NCBI RefSeq assembly: GCF_036898095.1
Contig: NC_090744.1
Span: 13,454,143 to 13,518,142, forward strand
Source of the DNA: Palaemon carinicauda
Lineage: Eukaryota > Arthropoda > Malacostraca > Decapoda > Palaemonidae
Direction of reading: 5' to 3'
DNA: 64,000 bases
The translations under genes and the position numbers were made by a program. The notes beneath the pieces are model-generated. The model was not told the origin of the DNA. It was given only the letters and a program-made list of their open reading frames with translations, and did not search any database. Shown in pieces: positions 35,942 to 47,028 of the stretch. Numbering within the stretch: position 1 is the stretch's first letter; each line of letters begins with the position of its first letter.

Positions 35942-36145
35942 GTAAGTATTTACCTTGGATACGATATCTTTTTTTATGTCAAAGTTTCGAATCCTGAGTC
36001 ATTGATAGCAACTATTTAAATAACTTTACGAGCGAGGTGTTTAGGAAACTTGATTGTCGTTTAAAAAATGTTGGGTATAATTTATTATATTTTGGTTTTG
36101 CGGGTAATGTAGGGGCATTTGAAGGCAGGTATGGTCTGAAAACCT

Positions 36146-36188
36146 CTCTCTCTCTCCTCTCTCTCTCCTCTCTCCTCTCTCTCTCTCT
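36146..36188. repeat. CT-rich microsatellite with CCT interruptions
   Basis: CT run interrupted by CTCC. Confidence 0.95.
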
Positions 36189-36280
36189 GCAATTTGTACC
36201 CTTTCATTTAAATTGTCTTTTCTATTAACCAAATAATCTTGAGAACCATTTAAATTTAGAATGTAGTATCAACGCATATA

Positions 36281-36307
36281 GGCTATATATATATATATAT
36301 ATATATA
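36281..36307. repeat. (TA)n microsatellite
   Basis: Short pure TA run. Confidence 0.95.
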
Positions 36308-36506
36308 ATAAAAGCAAAGTTAGGGTACTGCATGTGTTTTGACGACTATATTTGGCGAATTTTGAATGTGACTTTTCGTTAACAAATCCCGGGAAGATAA
36401 AAACCTCATAAAAGAAGAGTTTTCTTGAACATGGCACACATGGGTGGTAGTTGACGGTTTCGGACATTGTAATAAGTTTGTTGTAATAGTTTTAATATTA
36501 CTGCGT

Positions 36507-36510
<4 letters not shown>

Positions 36511-36558
<48 letters not shown>
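36511..36558. repeat. (CT)n microsatellite
   Basis: CT run with one CCT break. Confidence 0.95.
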
Positions 36559-36637
36559 GTACCGATGTGTAAAATATCTTTGTGATAAATTGAACACTCG
36601 TACTTCGTTCAAATTCACTAAATACAACTTTTATGAT

Positions 36638-37235
36638 CTATCCCTCATCCCACTTTTACCCCTTCATCCCTCACACCATATTTACCTCTTCATCCCTCAC
36701 CCCATTTTTACCCCTTCATCCCTCACCCCCATTTTTACTCCTTCATCCCTCACCCCATTTTTACCCTTTCATCCCTCACCCCATTTTTACCCTTTCATCC
36801 CTCACCCCATTTTTACCCTTTCATCCCTCACCCCATTTTTACCTTTCATCCCTCACCCCATTTTTACACTTTCATCCCTCACCCCATTTTTACCCCTTCA
36901 TCCCTCACCCCATTTTTCCCTTTCATCCCTCACCCCATTTTTCCCTTTCATCCCTCACCCCATTTTTACCCCTTCATCCCCTCACCCCATTTTTTCCCTT
37001 TCATCCCTCACCCCATTTTTACCCTTTCATCCCTCACCCCATTTTTACCCTTTGTCCCCTCGCCCCATTTTCGTCCCTCTTAACATTTTCATCCCTATTT
37101 CCATTTTCACCCCTATTTCATTTTCACCCCTCACCCCATTTTCACCCCACACCCTATTTTTGTCCCCACACTCCATTTTCCCCCCCCCCCCCCCCACCTC
37201 TATTTTCACCCCTCACTCCATTTTCACCTTTACTA
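36638..37235. repeat. 26-bp minisatellite, CATCCCTCACCCCATTTTTA
   Basis: About 20 units of CATCCCTCACCCCATTTTTA plus CCCTTT or CCCCTT, decaying after about 37070 into CATTTTCACCCC variants with a poly-C at 37181-37195. The period of 26 shifts frame each unit, which explains the two overlapping P/H/F-rich frames. Not a protein. Confidence 0.95.
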
Positions 37236-37683
37236 CAGCACTTTACTATGGCACTATCCAAGACTAGAGAACAATGGTTTGGTATGGAAGTGTCCTTCTT
37301 CTAGAAGAACTCATACCATAGCTGAAGAGTCTCTTTTACCCTTACCAAGAGTAACGTAGCCAGAATAATTTGATTTACTTTCATTCCTCAGTCTGTAGTA
37401 GAGCTGGCTCAGGGTGGTCGAGAGAACCTGGGCTGAGCGTACCAGCTGTTTTTGTGTTGATAGCTGGCAAGAGGGCAAGGCAGTTATGTTTTTCATCCTG
37501 AGTCTTTTTTTTTCTCTACCTAGCTTCTATTTGCTTGTTTCTAACCTCATTATGCCACTTTTTTGTTACCTAATTTTCTCTAGCCCAGATTGGCACATCT
37601 GTATCAGCCCTGGGTTATACTTTGATGTGATCATGTTTGTTCATATTTTTTTCTTGTAGACTCATCTGTGAGCTCAAGGTCGG

Positions 37684-37778
37684 TCTCTCTCTTCCTCTCA
37701 CTCTCTCTTTCTCTCTCACCTCTCTCTTTCTCTCTCTCCTCTCTCTCTTCTCTCTTTCTCTCTCTCTCTCTCTATCTT

Positions 37779-37811
<33 letters not shown>

Positions 37812-37819
37812 CTCTCTCT

Positions 37820-37858
<39 letters not shown>
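37684..37858. repeat. CT-rich imperfect microsatellite
   Basis: About 175 bases of CT with scattered CTTT, ACCT and CCTCTCTC interruptions, older than the pure runs elsewhere. Confidence 0.95.
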
Positions 37859-37864
<6 letters not shown>

Positions 37865-38451
37865 GACACATTCCTCTTATTTTCTCTGCATTTCTTATGG
37901 TATTTCAGTTTGACGTGGAAGTGTATCAGACCTTTTCCAAGATTTTTTTTCCATCTTTCGCCCCCTTAATGACATGTTCTCATCTATAGAAAAATTCCAG
38001 CTGTACAAAAATATAATGTCTATAGATCCTCTTATATTGAGGTCTATTTCAAGATGTGATATGCAGGGTCATTCTTTTCCTATTGTAGTCTTTAGTTCAC
38101 TTTATATATGTAGCCTTTTTTTTTTAAGCCTTGCAAGACAAAAAAGTGTAGCCTGAATTTTCGGTTGTGACATTATTGACTCCACCAGGTGACTAAATTG
38201 CATAGTTTTGTATGTTGGTTGTGTAGTAGGATCGAGTTTCTGTCTGTTTATTAAAGAGGATTTTCATTGTCCTTGATTTTAGTAAGATTTCGTAAAGGTC
38301 ATAGAAAATTGCCTCATGGTTTTCAATGTGCACACTTCAAGATAATATATCTCCTAGTGCAGTGAGTTTGGCACTATTTTAAACTGTTCAAAATGTATTT
38401 TGTGGAGGTTTTGGTCAGAAACTTTATCAGATTTTGTTGGGTAACTAAAAC

Positions 38452-39095
38452 CAATCCAAACTAAAACAAAACCAAACCACCAAACTAAAACAAAACCAAA
38501 CCACCAAACTAAAAACAAAACCAAACCAAACCAAAACCCAGCCAGAACTAAAACCAAACCAAACCAAACCAAAACCCAGCCAGAACTAAAACCAAACCAA
38601 ACTAAACCAAACAAAACCCAGCCAGAACTAAAACCAAACCAAACTAAAACCAAATCAAAACCCAACCAGAACTAAAACCAAACCAAACTGAAACCAAACC
38701 AAAACCCAACCAGAACTAAAACCAAACCAAACTAAAACCAAACCAAAACCAACTTGAACTAAAACCAAACCAAACTGAAACCAAACTAAAAACCAACCAG
38801 AACTAAAACCAAACCAAACTAAAACTAAACCCAAAACCCAACCAGAACTAAAACCAAACCAAACTAAAACCAAACCAAACTAAAACCCAACCAAAACTAA
38901 AACCAAACCAAACTAAAACCAAACCAGACTAGAACCAATCCACACTAAAACAAAAAACAAAACCACCAACTTTAAAACCAAACCAAAACCCAGCCAGAAT
39001 TAAAACCAAACCAAACTAAAACCAAAACCCAGCCAAAACTAAGCAAAACCCTAAACCAAACTAAAACCAAACCAGACTAATACAATCCAAACTAA
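38452..39095. repeat. ACCAAACCAAACTAAA minisatellite
   Basis: C/A-rich units of CCAAACCAAACTAAAACC recur with a longer unit of about 50-60 bases ending AACCCAGCCAGAACTAAAACC. One strand is nearly free of G. The GFVLVWFG-type frames on the minus strand are artefacts. Confidence 0.93.
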
Positions 39096-39859
39096 AGCCG
39101 ATTCATTGGGCCTGTAAATGTATTTTTCGTTTTTGTTTTTTGACGAGTAGAAATAGACATGTTGCAATGAGCTGATTGAAAAATCGCTTAAAAATATGAA
39201 AAACAATTTCTATTCCTCCTATGTGGAAGACAACCCAGTTTACTTGCTTGATAATTTTCCCCTATTTTTATTATTACTTCATGACTCAAGATTTCTTCTG
39301 TAGTTTTTCATAGTTCAAGTTCACTTCTCCCTATTTTTGGCATTGTTGGGTAACATTAAGGATACTGAAATCTTTATATTGAGGTCGCCTGGCTTTATTC
39401 CAATTTTCATTTCGATTTTTTTCTTGTTAATTTCTGCTATATATAGTTTTTGTGTTGTTTAGTTTTTGTGTAGTTGAGTTTTTGTGTAGTTGAGTTTTTG
39501 TGTAGTTGAGTTTTTGTGAGATTCTGGGAAAGTTTTTTTTTTTTTTTTTTTCCCAATTGGATCCTGATGAAAATTCCGTAGGTGTTTAACAGCAGTTAGT
39601 TTTGGCATATTTGGTAATAAGTTGGGAATATGAAGCTTTTTTAACTAGTTTATTGATTTGATTCTTAATATTGTAATGCTTGATTTGTATACGTTATAAT
39701 GCACAGGAAGGAAAATAGACACTTTTATATTATCCATTACATGCAAGACGACTTTTTTTTATATTGTATTAATGGTAATTCCTAATAAAAAAATACAATG
39801 GACACAAGTAAAATTCTTGAAAAGCCCTCGCAGACCTCACACTAGTGTTCTCTTAGCTG

Positions 39860-40012
39860 CCTGTTTCTTCAGGGACTTACAATCCTTGACTGACTGACTT
39901 ACTACCTTACAACCTTACTACCTTCTGACTAAACCTCCCCCCCCCCCCCTACCCCTTTCATCTTGTCCAAAAACTAGTCCACTCTGGACTTCCTGCCGGT
40001 TCCCTGACACGA
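39860..40012 (-). pseudogene. Exon-like block, paralogue 1 (broken)
   Basis: On the minus strand a candidate acceptor (TAATTAGATTTTCGTGTCAG) is followed by GGAACCGGCAGGAAGTCCAG and GTGGACTAGTTTTT, giving REPAGSPEWTSFWTR and a stop. The layout matches the block at 40927-41113, including TGGACTAGTTTT. A 14-base poly-C (39937-39950, poly-G on this strand) interrupts what follows. The protein is not recognised, and it may be a dead duplicate of the second block. Confidence 0.25.
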
Positions 40013-40926
40013 AAATCTAATTAGTTATAGAAGTCAAAGCGTTTGGGTACACAGACCAATACATTTCTCTGAAATAAATACCAGTGTACATGTTTATTAT
40101 TTTACTTTACAAAATTACAAATTTGTTTAGGTACATTTAATTTTGCTATAATCAAAATTGTCTCGATTTTAGGAATTTTCTCCATTTACCAGCCATTTTA
40201 TTTTTAATCATATTTAGTGTTGAGGTTTACTTTTCAAGAGTTTTATGGTTATTCATAGTTTTGTAGTTAACCACTTTTCTTTGAAAATTTGTCGTTACAC
40301 ATTTTTCCACTTTGAAAGTTTGTAGCTACACATTTGTCACACACTTTTCTACTTTGAAAATTTGCAGATACTTTTCTACTTTGGAAATTTGCGGTTACTT
40401 TTCTTCTTTGAAAATTTGCAGTTACTTTTCTACTATTGACATTTTGGGTAACATATTTTGGTCCTCATTTCTTAATACCACCAGTTTCGTTTGTATTTTT
40501 CTAACACAATGGAGAAATTTATGAGTTAAATAAAACCAATTGTTTAAAAAACATATAAAAGTTTTCTCTAATCAGTTTTTAGTTAGTTATAATATATTGA
40601 TAAAGTTCGTCGTGTTATAAGGAAATCTAAAATTTTCAATATTAGTTTTAGAACAGCTTTGATTACACAGCCAGTAAGGTTACAAAACACAATAAACCAT
40701 TTCAATTAATTTATTTATCGATTTCTTTGCAGTTTTAAATGTGAATAGAAATAGATATCCCTTCATACAGATTTTGGTTACAATGTGATTGAAGCAAAAC
40801 TAATTATAAAATAAGCTCATACAGCTCAAATGAATATTAATCTGTCAGTTCACAATCGAGTATTTTTAACAGTCAAATCTAGATGTATTTAGGTATAAAC
40901 AACAGAATACAATTATCATAAAATGA

Positions 40927-41113
40927 TCACAAATTAACACCCAAAACACTCCTTAAGGTTACTGGCAAGTTCCACGCAGCATTCCTTTTCTGCTGCTTGT
41001 CTCTCTCTTGTCCCCTTCTAGCTTGAACTGACCTCTTCCCTCGAACTACCTTCTGGCGAAACAGAAAACTAGTCCAAACCAGGATTTCTGCCGGCTGTCT
41101 GTCAAAAGATATA
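40927..41113 (-). other. Exon-like block, paralogue 2
   Basis: On the minus strand a candidate acceptor (AATTATATCTTTTGACAG) precedes ACAGCCGGCAGAAATCCTGG. The frame PAEILVWTSFLFRQKVVRG runs on through a basic stretch (GQERDKQQKRNAAW) to a stop, about 57 codons from the acceptor. GC content is above the local background. No domain recognised. Similarity to the block at 39.9 kb suggests a local duplication of an exon or an unlabelled repeat. Confidence 0.25.
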
Positions 41114-41268
41114 ATTAGCATTTTATAATAGTCAATCATTTTATATATTCACAGCAAAATACTAGATGGCTATGACTCCAGTTTATGCATACATTTTACT
41201 AAACGAAATGTCATGTATGTTTAGACTTTGATACTGAAAATCGAAGGCCTTTCAAGCATTTAATGTAG

Positions 41269-41270
<2 letters not shown>

Positions 41271-41353
<83 letters not shown>
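41271..41353. repeat. (CT)n microsatellite
   Basis: Eighty-three bases of near-pure CT. Confidence 0.97.
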
Positions 41354-41357
<4 letters not shown>

Positions 41358-41522
41358 GTAAGGACGATTAAAGGATACAAAATTTGCTTATTTAATCGTG
41401 TAATGGCACGCGTGCAATTTAAAACCTAATTAGGGTGAATGTTTTTTTTTTATTATTGTGAGTTACAGACAGACACCATTGATGGGTATGGTGCGTTTGA
41501 TAGGGCAGGGGACCCGTTGTAA

Positions 41523-41524
<2 letters not shown>

Positions 41525-41594
<70 letters not shown>
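41525..41594. repeat. (CT)n microsatellite
   Basis: Seventy bases of pure CT. Confidence 0.97.
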
Positions 41595-41597
<3 letters not shown>

Positions 41598-41718
41598 GGT
41601 TTTAGTTATGAACTACTTTTACAGAATCACTACTGCTATTGGGAATACAAAAATTACTGCTGTCGTTGGGACTCTCGCGGTGTACTGTAGGCATTGGTTA
41701 CAGATCTGCACTGTTATT

Positions 41719-42384
41719 ACCTCCGCCAGGAGGTTATGTTTTCGGTTCGGTTTGTTTGTTTGTTTGTTTGTCTGTCTGTCTGTGGACAACGTAGAGGCCA
41801 CATTTCTACACGGAATCACTTCAAACTTGGCCAAGTAGTTCCCCAATGTGTATGGAAGAACTGATTAAATTTTGGTCAAGGTCACCCCAAGGTCAAGGTC
41901 ACAGGGGTCACTGGTGTCACTATGACATAAGTGGCCATATCAAGAGACAGAAATAAAGCACTGACTTTTGCATAAGCCAACAGGGAAGTCCTAGTCCAGG
42001 CGCAACCCATGGGTGATGTTCAAATTTATAAAGGTCAAAGGTCAAGGTCATATTGGTGCATTATATCAATGTCATATTAAGTATCAGTGGCAAATGAACA
42101 AAGATCACTTGAAGGTCAAAAGTCAAGCAGGTCACTTGAAGGTCAAGGTCACGTGAAGGTCAAGGTCACGTGAAGGTCAAGGTCACCTGAAGGTCAAGGT
42201 CACGTGAAGGTCAAGTACATTTGAAGATCAAGGTCACTTGAAGCCAAGGTCATGTGAAGGTCAAGGTCACGTGAAGGTCAAGGTCACTTGAAGGTCACGT
42301 GAAGGTCAAGGTCATGTGAAGGTCGAAGTCACATCAATTCATGATTCTAGGACATATGGCGCTCTAGGTCACCTTGGCGGAGGT
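41719..42384. mobile_element. Non-autonomous element with CTCCGCC inverted termini
   Basis: The left end ACCTCCGCCAGGAGGT (41719-41734) is mirrored by ACCTTGGCGGAGGT at 42371-42384. Behind the left end come GGTTATGTTTTCGGTTCGG, a GTTTGTTTG/GTCTGTCTG run and CACGGAATCACTTCAAACTT. This layout matches a widespread metazoan interspersed repeat that I recall as starting ACCTCCGCCAAGGAGGTTAT. The interior is a minisatellite of GAAGGTCAAGGTCACGT units. No transposase is encoded. Target-site duplications could not be identified. Confidence 0.75.
42100..42340 (+). repeat. 17-bp minisatellite GAAGGTCAAGGTCACGT
   Basis: About twelve units or part-units, some with CACTTGAAGG in place of CACGTGAAGG. Each full unit contains TCAAGGTCA (extended nuclear-receptor half-site), AGGTCAAGGTCA (two half-sites with no spacer) and CACGTG (E-box). 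Whether these bind anything here is unknown. Confidence 0.9.
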
Positions 42385-42427
42385 ATGTCCTCTACGAGGA
42401 CCATGTCCGCGTTCAGGACTTGCTCAC

Positions 42428-42430
<3 letters not shown>

Positions 42431-42462
<32 letters not shown>

Positions 42463-42464
42463 TA

Positions 42465-42530
<66 letters not shown>

Positions 42531-42870
42531 TATTATTTATTATTTATTATTTATTATTTATCATTCATTATTTAATATTGTTTATAATTATTATTCATTA
42601 TTATTATTATCACTACTAGCTGAGCTAGAACCCTAGTTGGAAAAGCAAAATGCTATAAGCACAAGTGCTTCAACAGGGGAAAATAGTCCAGTGAGGAAAG
42701 GAAATAAGGAAATAAATAAACAATAAGAGAAGTATTGAACAATTGAAATAGAATTTCTATAAAAACAATAAAACATTAAAACAGATATTTCATATGTAAA
42801 CCATAAAAAGACTTGTCAGCCTTTTCAACATGAAAACATTCGCTGCAAGTTTGAAGTTTTGAATCTTTGG
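42431..42870 (+). repeat. Dispersed repeat family 1, copy B, with long (TTA)n head
   Basis: The fullest copy: about 180 bases of TTA/TTTA, then ACTAGCTGAGCTAGAACCC, GGAAAAGCAAAATGCTATAA, AATAGTCCAGTGAGGAAAGG, AAATAAGGAAATAAATAAAC, and a tail with AAAAGACTTGTCAGCC and GCAAGTTTGAAGTTTTGAA. Confidence 0.88.
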
Positions 42871-42895
42871 CAGGTGTGTACTGAATATCACCCTT

Positions 42896-42957
<62 letters not shown>
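42853..42957. repeat. Duplicated flank + (CT)n, copy 1
   Basis: GAATCTTTGGCAGGTGTGTA followed by CTGAATATCACCCTTGGATC and a CT run. An identical stretch starts 165 bases downstream. Confidence 0.95.
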
Positions 42958-42960
<3 letters not shown>

Positions 42961-43017
42961 TTACTGAAGATATTTCAACTTGACTGTGTTTAGCAAAGTT
43001 CTTTGTTGATTAACTTT

Positions 43018-43060
43018 GAAGTTCGGAATCTTTGGCAGGTGTGTACTGAATATCACCCTT

Positions 43061-43123
<63 letters not shown>
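43018..43123. repeat. Duplicated flank + (CT)n, copy 2
   Basis: Same 43-base flank and CT run as copy 1 at an offset of exactly 165. The flank is essentially unchanged, so the duplication is recent. Confidence 0.95.
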
Positions 43124-43125
<2 letters not shown>

Positions 43126-43865
43126 AGAATCCTGTCTTTACAATAGTGGTTTGTGCCTTGTCATTTATCATCTCGATTTTGTATCGTGATATTTATCAAG
43201 ATGGCTACTTGTTATTGATAATTGTAGCCATGCTTACGACACTTCTGCATTATTTCAATGTGAACTCTTGTAATTATCATGGGGTTACCATTAGCTCAAA
43301 GTGAATGCCTTCACTACCTGGCATTCAAAGCCTTTTGGTATCAGCGCCTTATACAATGCACAGATTTCCTAAGCGAGGTTAATCGAGTGAACTATATTCT
43401 TTGACTCGCCTCTCTGGATGACCCTGTGTCTCTCCATCCTTACGTTCGGTTTATAAAATTCCACACAGTCTTCGATTCCAGTACCTTAAAGAACACAATT
43501 TTAATGCTGGTAGACTTTTGGTTGGTAATTATATGCGAATTTTGTTCCTCTATTGTTGTTGGGATTCGAAACAATTGTTTATTCATTATCTTTTTATTAG
43601 AATTATATTGATTAATAGGGCAGGGTAATACGATGTTGATTTCAAAGGCTGTGGTAATTTTATAATTTTTAGGGCAGGGTCATTAATATGATTTTGACAG
43701 TAGGGTCATTATAATTTATGATTTTATATGGGGATAGGAACGTACTGTCTCTTCAAACTGCTTAGCTCTTTGTTGTATGTCTGAAAAGTTGCCTCTGGAG
43801 TTTTTGAAATTACGAATATAAAAAAAACTTTATTGGTAATGTTTGACAGTAGTTTGGAAGGGGAA
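43124..43865. other. AT-rich sequence, nothing recognised
   Basis: No supported gene. Short recurrences of AGGGCAGGGT and GGGTCATTA near 43617-43710. Confidence 0.45.
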
Positions 43866-43867
<2 letters not shown>

Positions 43868-43962
<95 letters not shown>

Positions 43963-43963
43963 C
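43868..43963. repeat. (CT)n microsatellite
   Basis: Ninety-six bases of CT with one CCC break. Confidence 0.97.
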
Positions 43964-44109
43964 CAATTCAAATAGGTTTTTTTTTACTTTCTATCCCTCC
44001 TATTGAAATAGGTTTTTCATTCTCTCAAGCGTTTTTTCTCAAGAAGCAATTTGAGAACTTGACAATTTCACTCCAAAAGCAGTTTGTTTATTGCCATATT
44101 TGTCTGTAT

Positions 44110-45990
44110 TTGTCTCTCTCCATGTCCAGTATTTTGTTCCCCCTCTCTATTCATGTCCAACTAGAAGTTGCCTGTCTCTATTCATGTCCAACTATAAGTT
44201 TCCCGTTTCTATTCATATCCAACTAGAAGTTGTCCTTCTCTATTCATGTCCATTTATAAGTTGTCCTTCTATATTCATGTCTAATTATAAGTTTCCCTCC
44301 GTGTTCATGTCCAAGTTTTTCTCCCCCCCCCCCTTTCTATTCATGTCCAGTTTTTTTGTTCCCCTTTTCTTCATGTCTGTATTTAGTTCCCCTTGAATAT
44401 TCATGTTCTCCCAGAATGTAAATGTCCAGTTTTTTTGTTCCCCTTTTCTTCATGTCTATATTTAGTTCCCCTTGAATATTCATGTTCTCCCAGAATGTAA
44501 ATGTCCAATTTTTGTTCCCCATGTATATTCATGTCCAATATTTGCTCTCCCAGAATGTTCATGTCCAATTTTTGTTCCCCATGTACATTCATGTCCAATA
44601 TTTGCTCTCCCAGAATGTTCATGTCCAATTTTTGTTCCCCCAGAATATTCATGTCCAATATTTGTTCTCCCAAAATGTTCATGTCCAATATTTGTTCTCC
44701 CAGAATGTTCATGTCCAATTTTTGTTCCCCCAGAATATTCATGTCCAATATTTGTTCTCCCAAAATGTTCATGTCCAATATTTGTTCTCCCAGAATGTTC
44801 ATGTCCAATTTTTGTTCCCCCAGAATATTCATGTCCAATATTTGTTCTCCCAAAATGTTCATGTCCAATATTTGTTCTCCCAGAATGTTCATGTCCAATT
44901 TTTGTTCCCCCAGAATATTCATGTCCAATATTTGTTCTCCCAAAATGTTCATGTCCAATATTTGTTCTCCCAAAATGTTCATGTCCAATATTTGTTCTCC
45001 CAGAATGTTCATGTCCAATTTTTGTTCTCCCAGAATGTTCATGTCCAATTTTTGTTCTCCCAGAATGTTCATGTCCAATTTTTGTTCTCCCAGAATGTTC
45101 ATGTCCAATTTTTGTTCTCCCAGAATGTTCATGTCCAATTTTTGTTCCCCCAGAATATTCATGTCCAATATTTGTTCTCCCAAAATGTTCATGTCCAATA
45201 TTTGTTCTCCCAGAATGTTCATGTCCAATTTTTGTTCCCCCAGAATATTCATGTCCAATATTTGTTCTCCCAGAATGTTCATGTCCAATATTTGTTCCCC
45301 ATGTACATTCATGTCCAATATTTGTTCTCCCAGAATGTTCATGTCCAATTTTTGTTCCCCATGTACATTCATGTCCAATATTTGTTCTCCCAGAATGTTC
45401 ATGTCCAATTTTTGTTCCCCATATACATTCAGGTCCAATATTTGTTCTCCCAGAATGTTCATGTCCAATTTTTGTTCCCCATGTACATTCATGTCCAATA
45501 TTTGTTCTCCCAGAATGTTCATGTCCAATTTTTGTTCCCCATGAACATTCATGTCCAATATTTGTTCTCCCAGAATGTTCATGTCCAATTTTTGTTCCCA
45601 TGAACATTCATGTCCAATATTTGTTCTCCCAGAATATTCATGTCCAATTTTTTTCCCCATGTATATTCATGTCCAAAATTTGTTCTCCCAGAATGTTCAT
45701 GTCCAATTTTTGTTCCCCATGAACATTCATGTCCAATATTTGTTCTCCCAGAATGTTCATGTCCAATTTTTTTCCCCATGTATATTCATGTCCAAAATTT
45801 GTTCTCCCAGAATGTTCATGTCCAATTTTTGTTCCCCATGTACAGTATATTCATACCTAATGTTCTATTCCCTCTCTAAAATCATGTCCAATTTTTTGTT
45901 CCCTCTCTATCCATATCCAAATTTTTGTTCCCTCTCTATTCATGTCCAATGTTTTTTATTTCACCTCTATATTCATGTCCATATTTGTTC
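44110..45990. repeat. 30-bp minisatellite, GTTCATGTCCAATTTTTGTT
   Basis: About 60 units of (G/A)TTCATGTCCAA(T/A)(T/A)TTTGTT plus CTCCCAGAAT, CCCCCAGAAT or CCCCATGTAC. The outer units are diverged and the centre (44.5-45.6 kb) is nearly uniform. Alternating TTTTTGTT and ATATTTGTT units make a 60-base dimer over much of the array. Because 30 is a multiple of three and the unit lacks stops in most frames, very long frames open on both strands at once (up to 419 codons). Simultaneous openness in about five frames argues against coding. Confidence 0.97.
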
Positions 45991-46204
45991 TCTCCTTTCT
46001 GCACTCTTCTAAGTCCCTTATCTAAATTTATTTTCTTAATGCCAGTATTTTTTTCTTTCATTTAAGTCAAAATTTATATGTTGATCTTCCATTGATTCTC
46101 CTTCATTTGTTTTATTGTTGGGTTTATATGTGGTCATTTGTCCCTTATTCAATTTCAACGATAATACCATTTTTTCTCTTTCATAAATGTTTTATATCTA
46201 GTTT

Positions 46205-46665
46205 TAGGAAATAATTGTTTGACTCAAAGCTCTCAGAATTTGACATACTGATCAGGGTTAATTTTATGGAAATAATTGACTCAAAGCTCTCAGAATTTGA
46301 CATACTGATCAGGGTTAATTTTATGGAAATAATTGACTCAAAGCTCTCAGAATTTGACATACTGATCAGGGTTAATTTTATGGAAATAATTGACTCAAAG
46401 CTCTCAGAATTTGACATACCAATCAGGGTTAATTTTATGGAAATAATTGACTCGAAGCTCTCAGAATTTGACATACTGATCAAGGTTTAATTTTAGGGAA
46501 ATTATTGACTCAAAGCTCTCAGAATTTGACATACAGATCAGGGTTAATTTTAGGGAAATAATTGACTCAAAACTCTCAGAATTTGACATACAGATCAGGG
46601 TTAATTTTAGGGAAATAATTGACTCAAAACTCTCAGAATTTACCTAACTGATCATGGTATACTGT
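46205..46665. repeat. 57-bp tandem repeat, eight copies
   Basis: Units contain AATAATTGACTCAAAGCTCT, CAGAATTTGACATACTGATC and AGGGTTAATTTTATGG. The period of 57 is divisible by three, so open frames appear on both strands. Copies drift at the right end (TAGG for TATGG, AAACTCTC for AAGCTCTC). Confidence 0.96.
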
Positions 46666-46732
46666 CTGAGAGTTTGCGTAAAAATTTTTGCTTAGTTTTA
46701 TTTCGTATACAAAATATATAAGTAAATAATTA

Positions 46733-46881
46733 TAGCCACGAAAAGGAAAATGAAGACTTGATTGGTAAATACTAAAGTCCAAATGAGTGACATGGACGGA
46801 CTTGTGTCCGTCGATATCACCAATTTGGACTTGGGTGTAACTCCTATATCAAAGTCTTTCATTTCTCATTTCGTAGCTATG
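46733..46881. mobile_element. Hairpin (palindromic) element, MITE-like
   Basis: Arms of about 70 bases pair imperfectly. Left: TAGCCACGAAAAG, TGAAGACTTGAT, AAGTCCAAAT, GACATGGACGGAC. Right: GTCCGTCGATATC, ATTTGGACTT, ATCAAAGTCTTTCA, CATTTCGTAGCTA. The apex is a perfect 7-bp stem, GACGGAC/GTCCGTC (46795-46812), with a TTGT loop. There is a short 38-codon frame but no protein signature. It could fold as RNA into a long hairpin. Confidence 0.75.
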
Positions 46882-47028
46882 GTCATGACGTGTCGGTGAA
46901 TTCAACGGAGAAAGAAGGGATATTTTGTCTAGTCTCTTGTAAAATTTCATGAGTCAGGAATTGTTTCAGGTAAAACAAGTTACACGTGAAATATACGACA
47001 ATACTAAATCAGATTTTATTATTAACAG

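Larger units (their letters stand above)
39096..41270. other. AT-rich sequence with two related exon-like blocks (minus)
   Basis: Mostly unique AT-rich sequence. It includes four copies of TTTTTGTGTAGTTGAG-type 16-mers at 39455-39520, a poly-C at 39937-39950, repeated ACTTTTCTACTTTGAAAATT phrases at 40270-40440, and the two related minus-strand blocks listed separately. Confidence 0.45.

Noticed and set aside
36590..37304. Two overlapping Pro/His/Phe-rich frames of about 225 codons
   Set aside because: Produced by a stop-poor 26-bp minisatellite. Both frames are equally open, so neither shows coding evidence.
38354..38873. Minus-strand Gly/Val/Trp/Phe-rich frames resembling membrane repeats
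   Set aside because: Antisense of the CCAAACCAAACTAAA minisatellite. The hydrophobic look follows from the base composition.
38452..39095. Telomere-like repeat (CCAAA-rich)
   Set aside because: Units are irregular and do not match TTAGG, the usual arthropod telomere, in either orientation.
39560..39575. Another CTGATGA hammerhead core (also CTGATGA at 34505)
   Set aside because: No GAAA box with a helix II in between and no flanking complementary arms, so these are chance heptamers.
44401..45722. Very long open frames (up to 419 codons) on both strands
   Set aside because: They arise from a 30-bp tandem repeat without stops. About five frames are open at once, there is no start context and the peptides are low-complexity.
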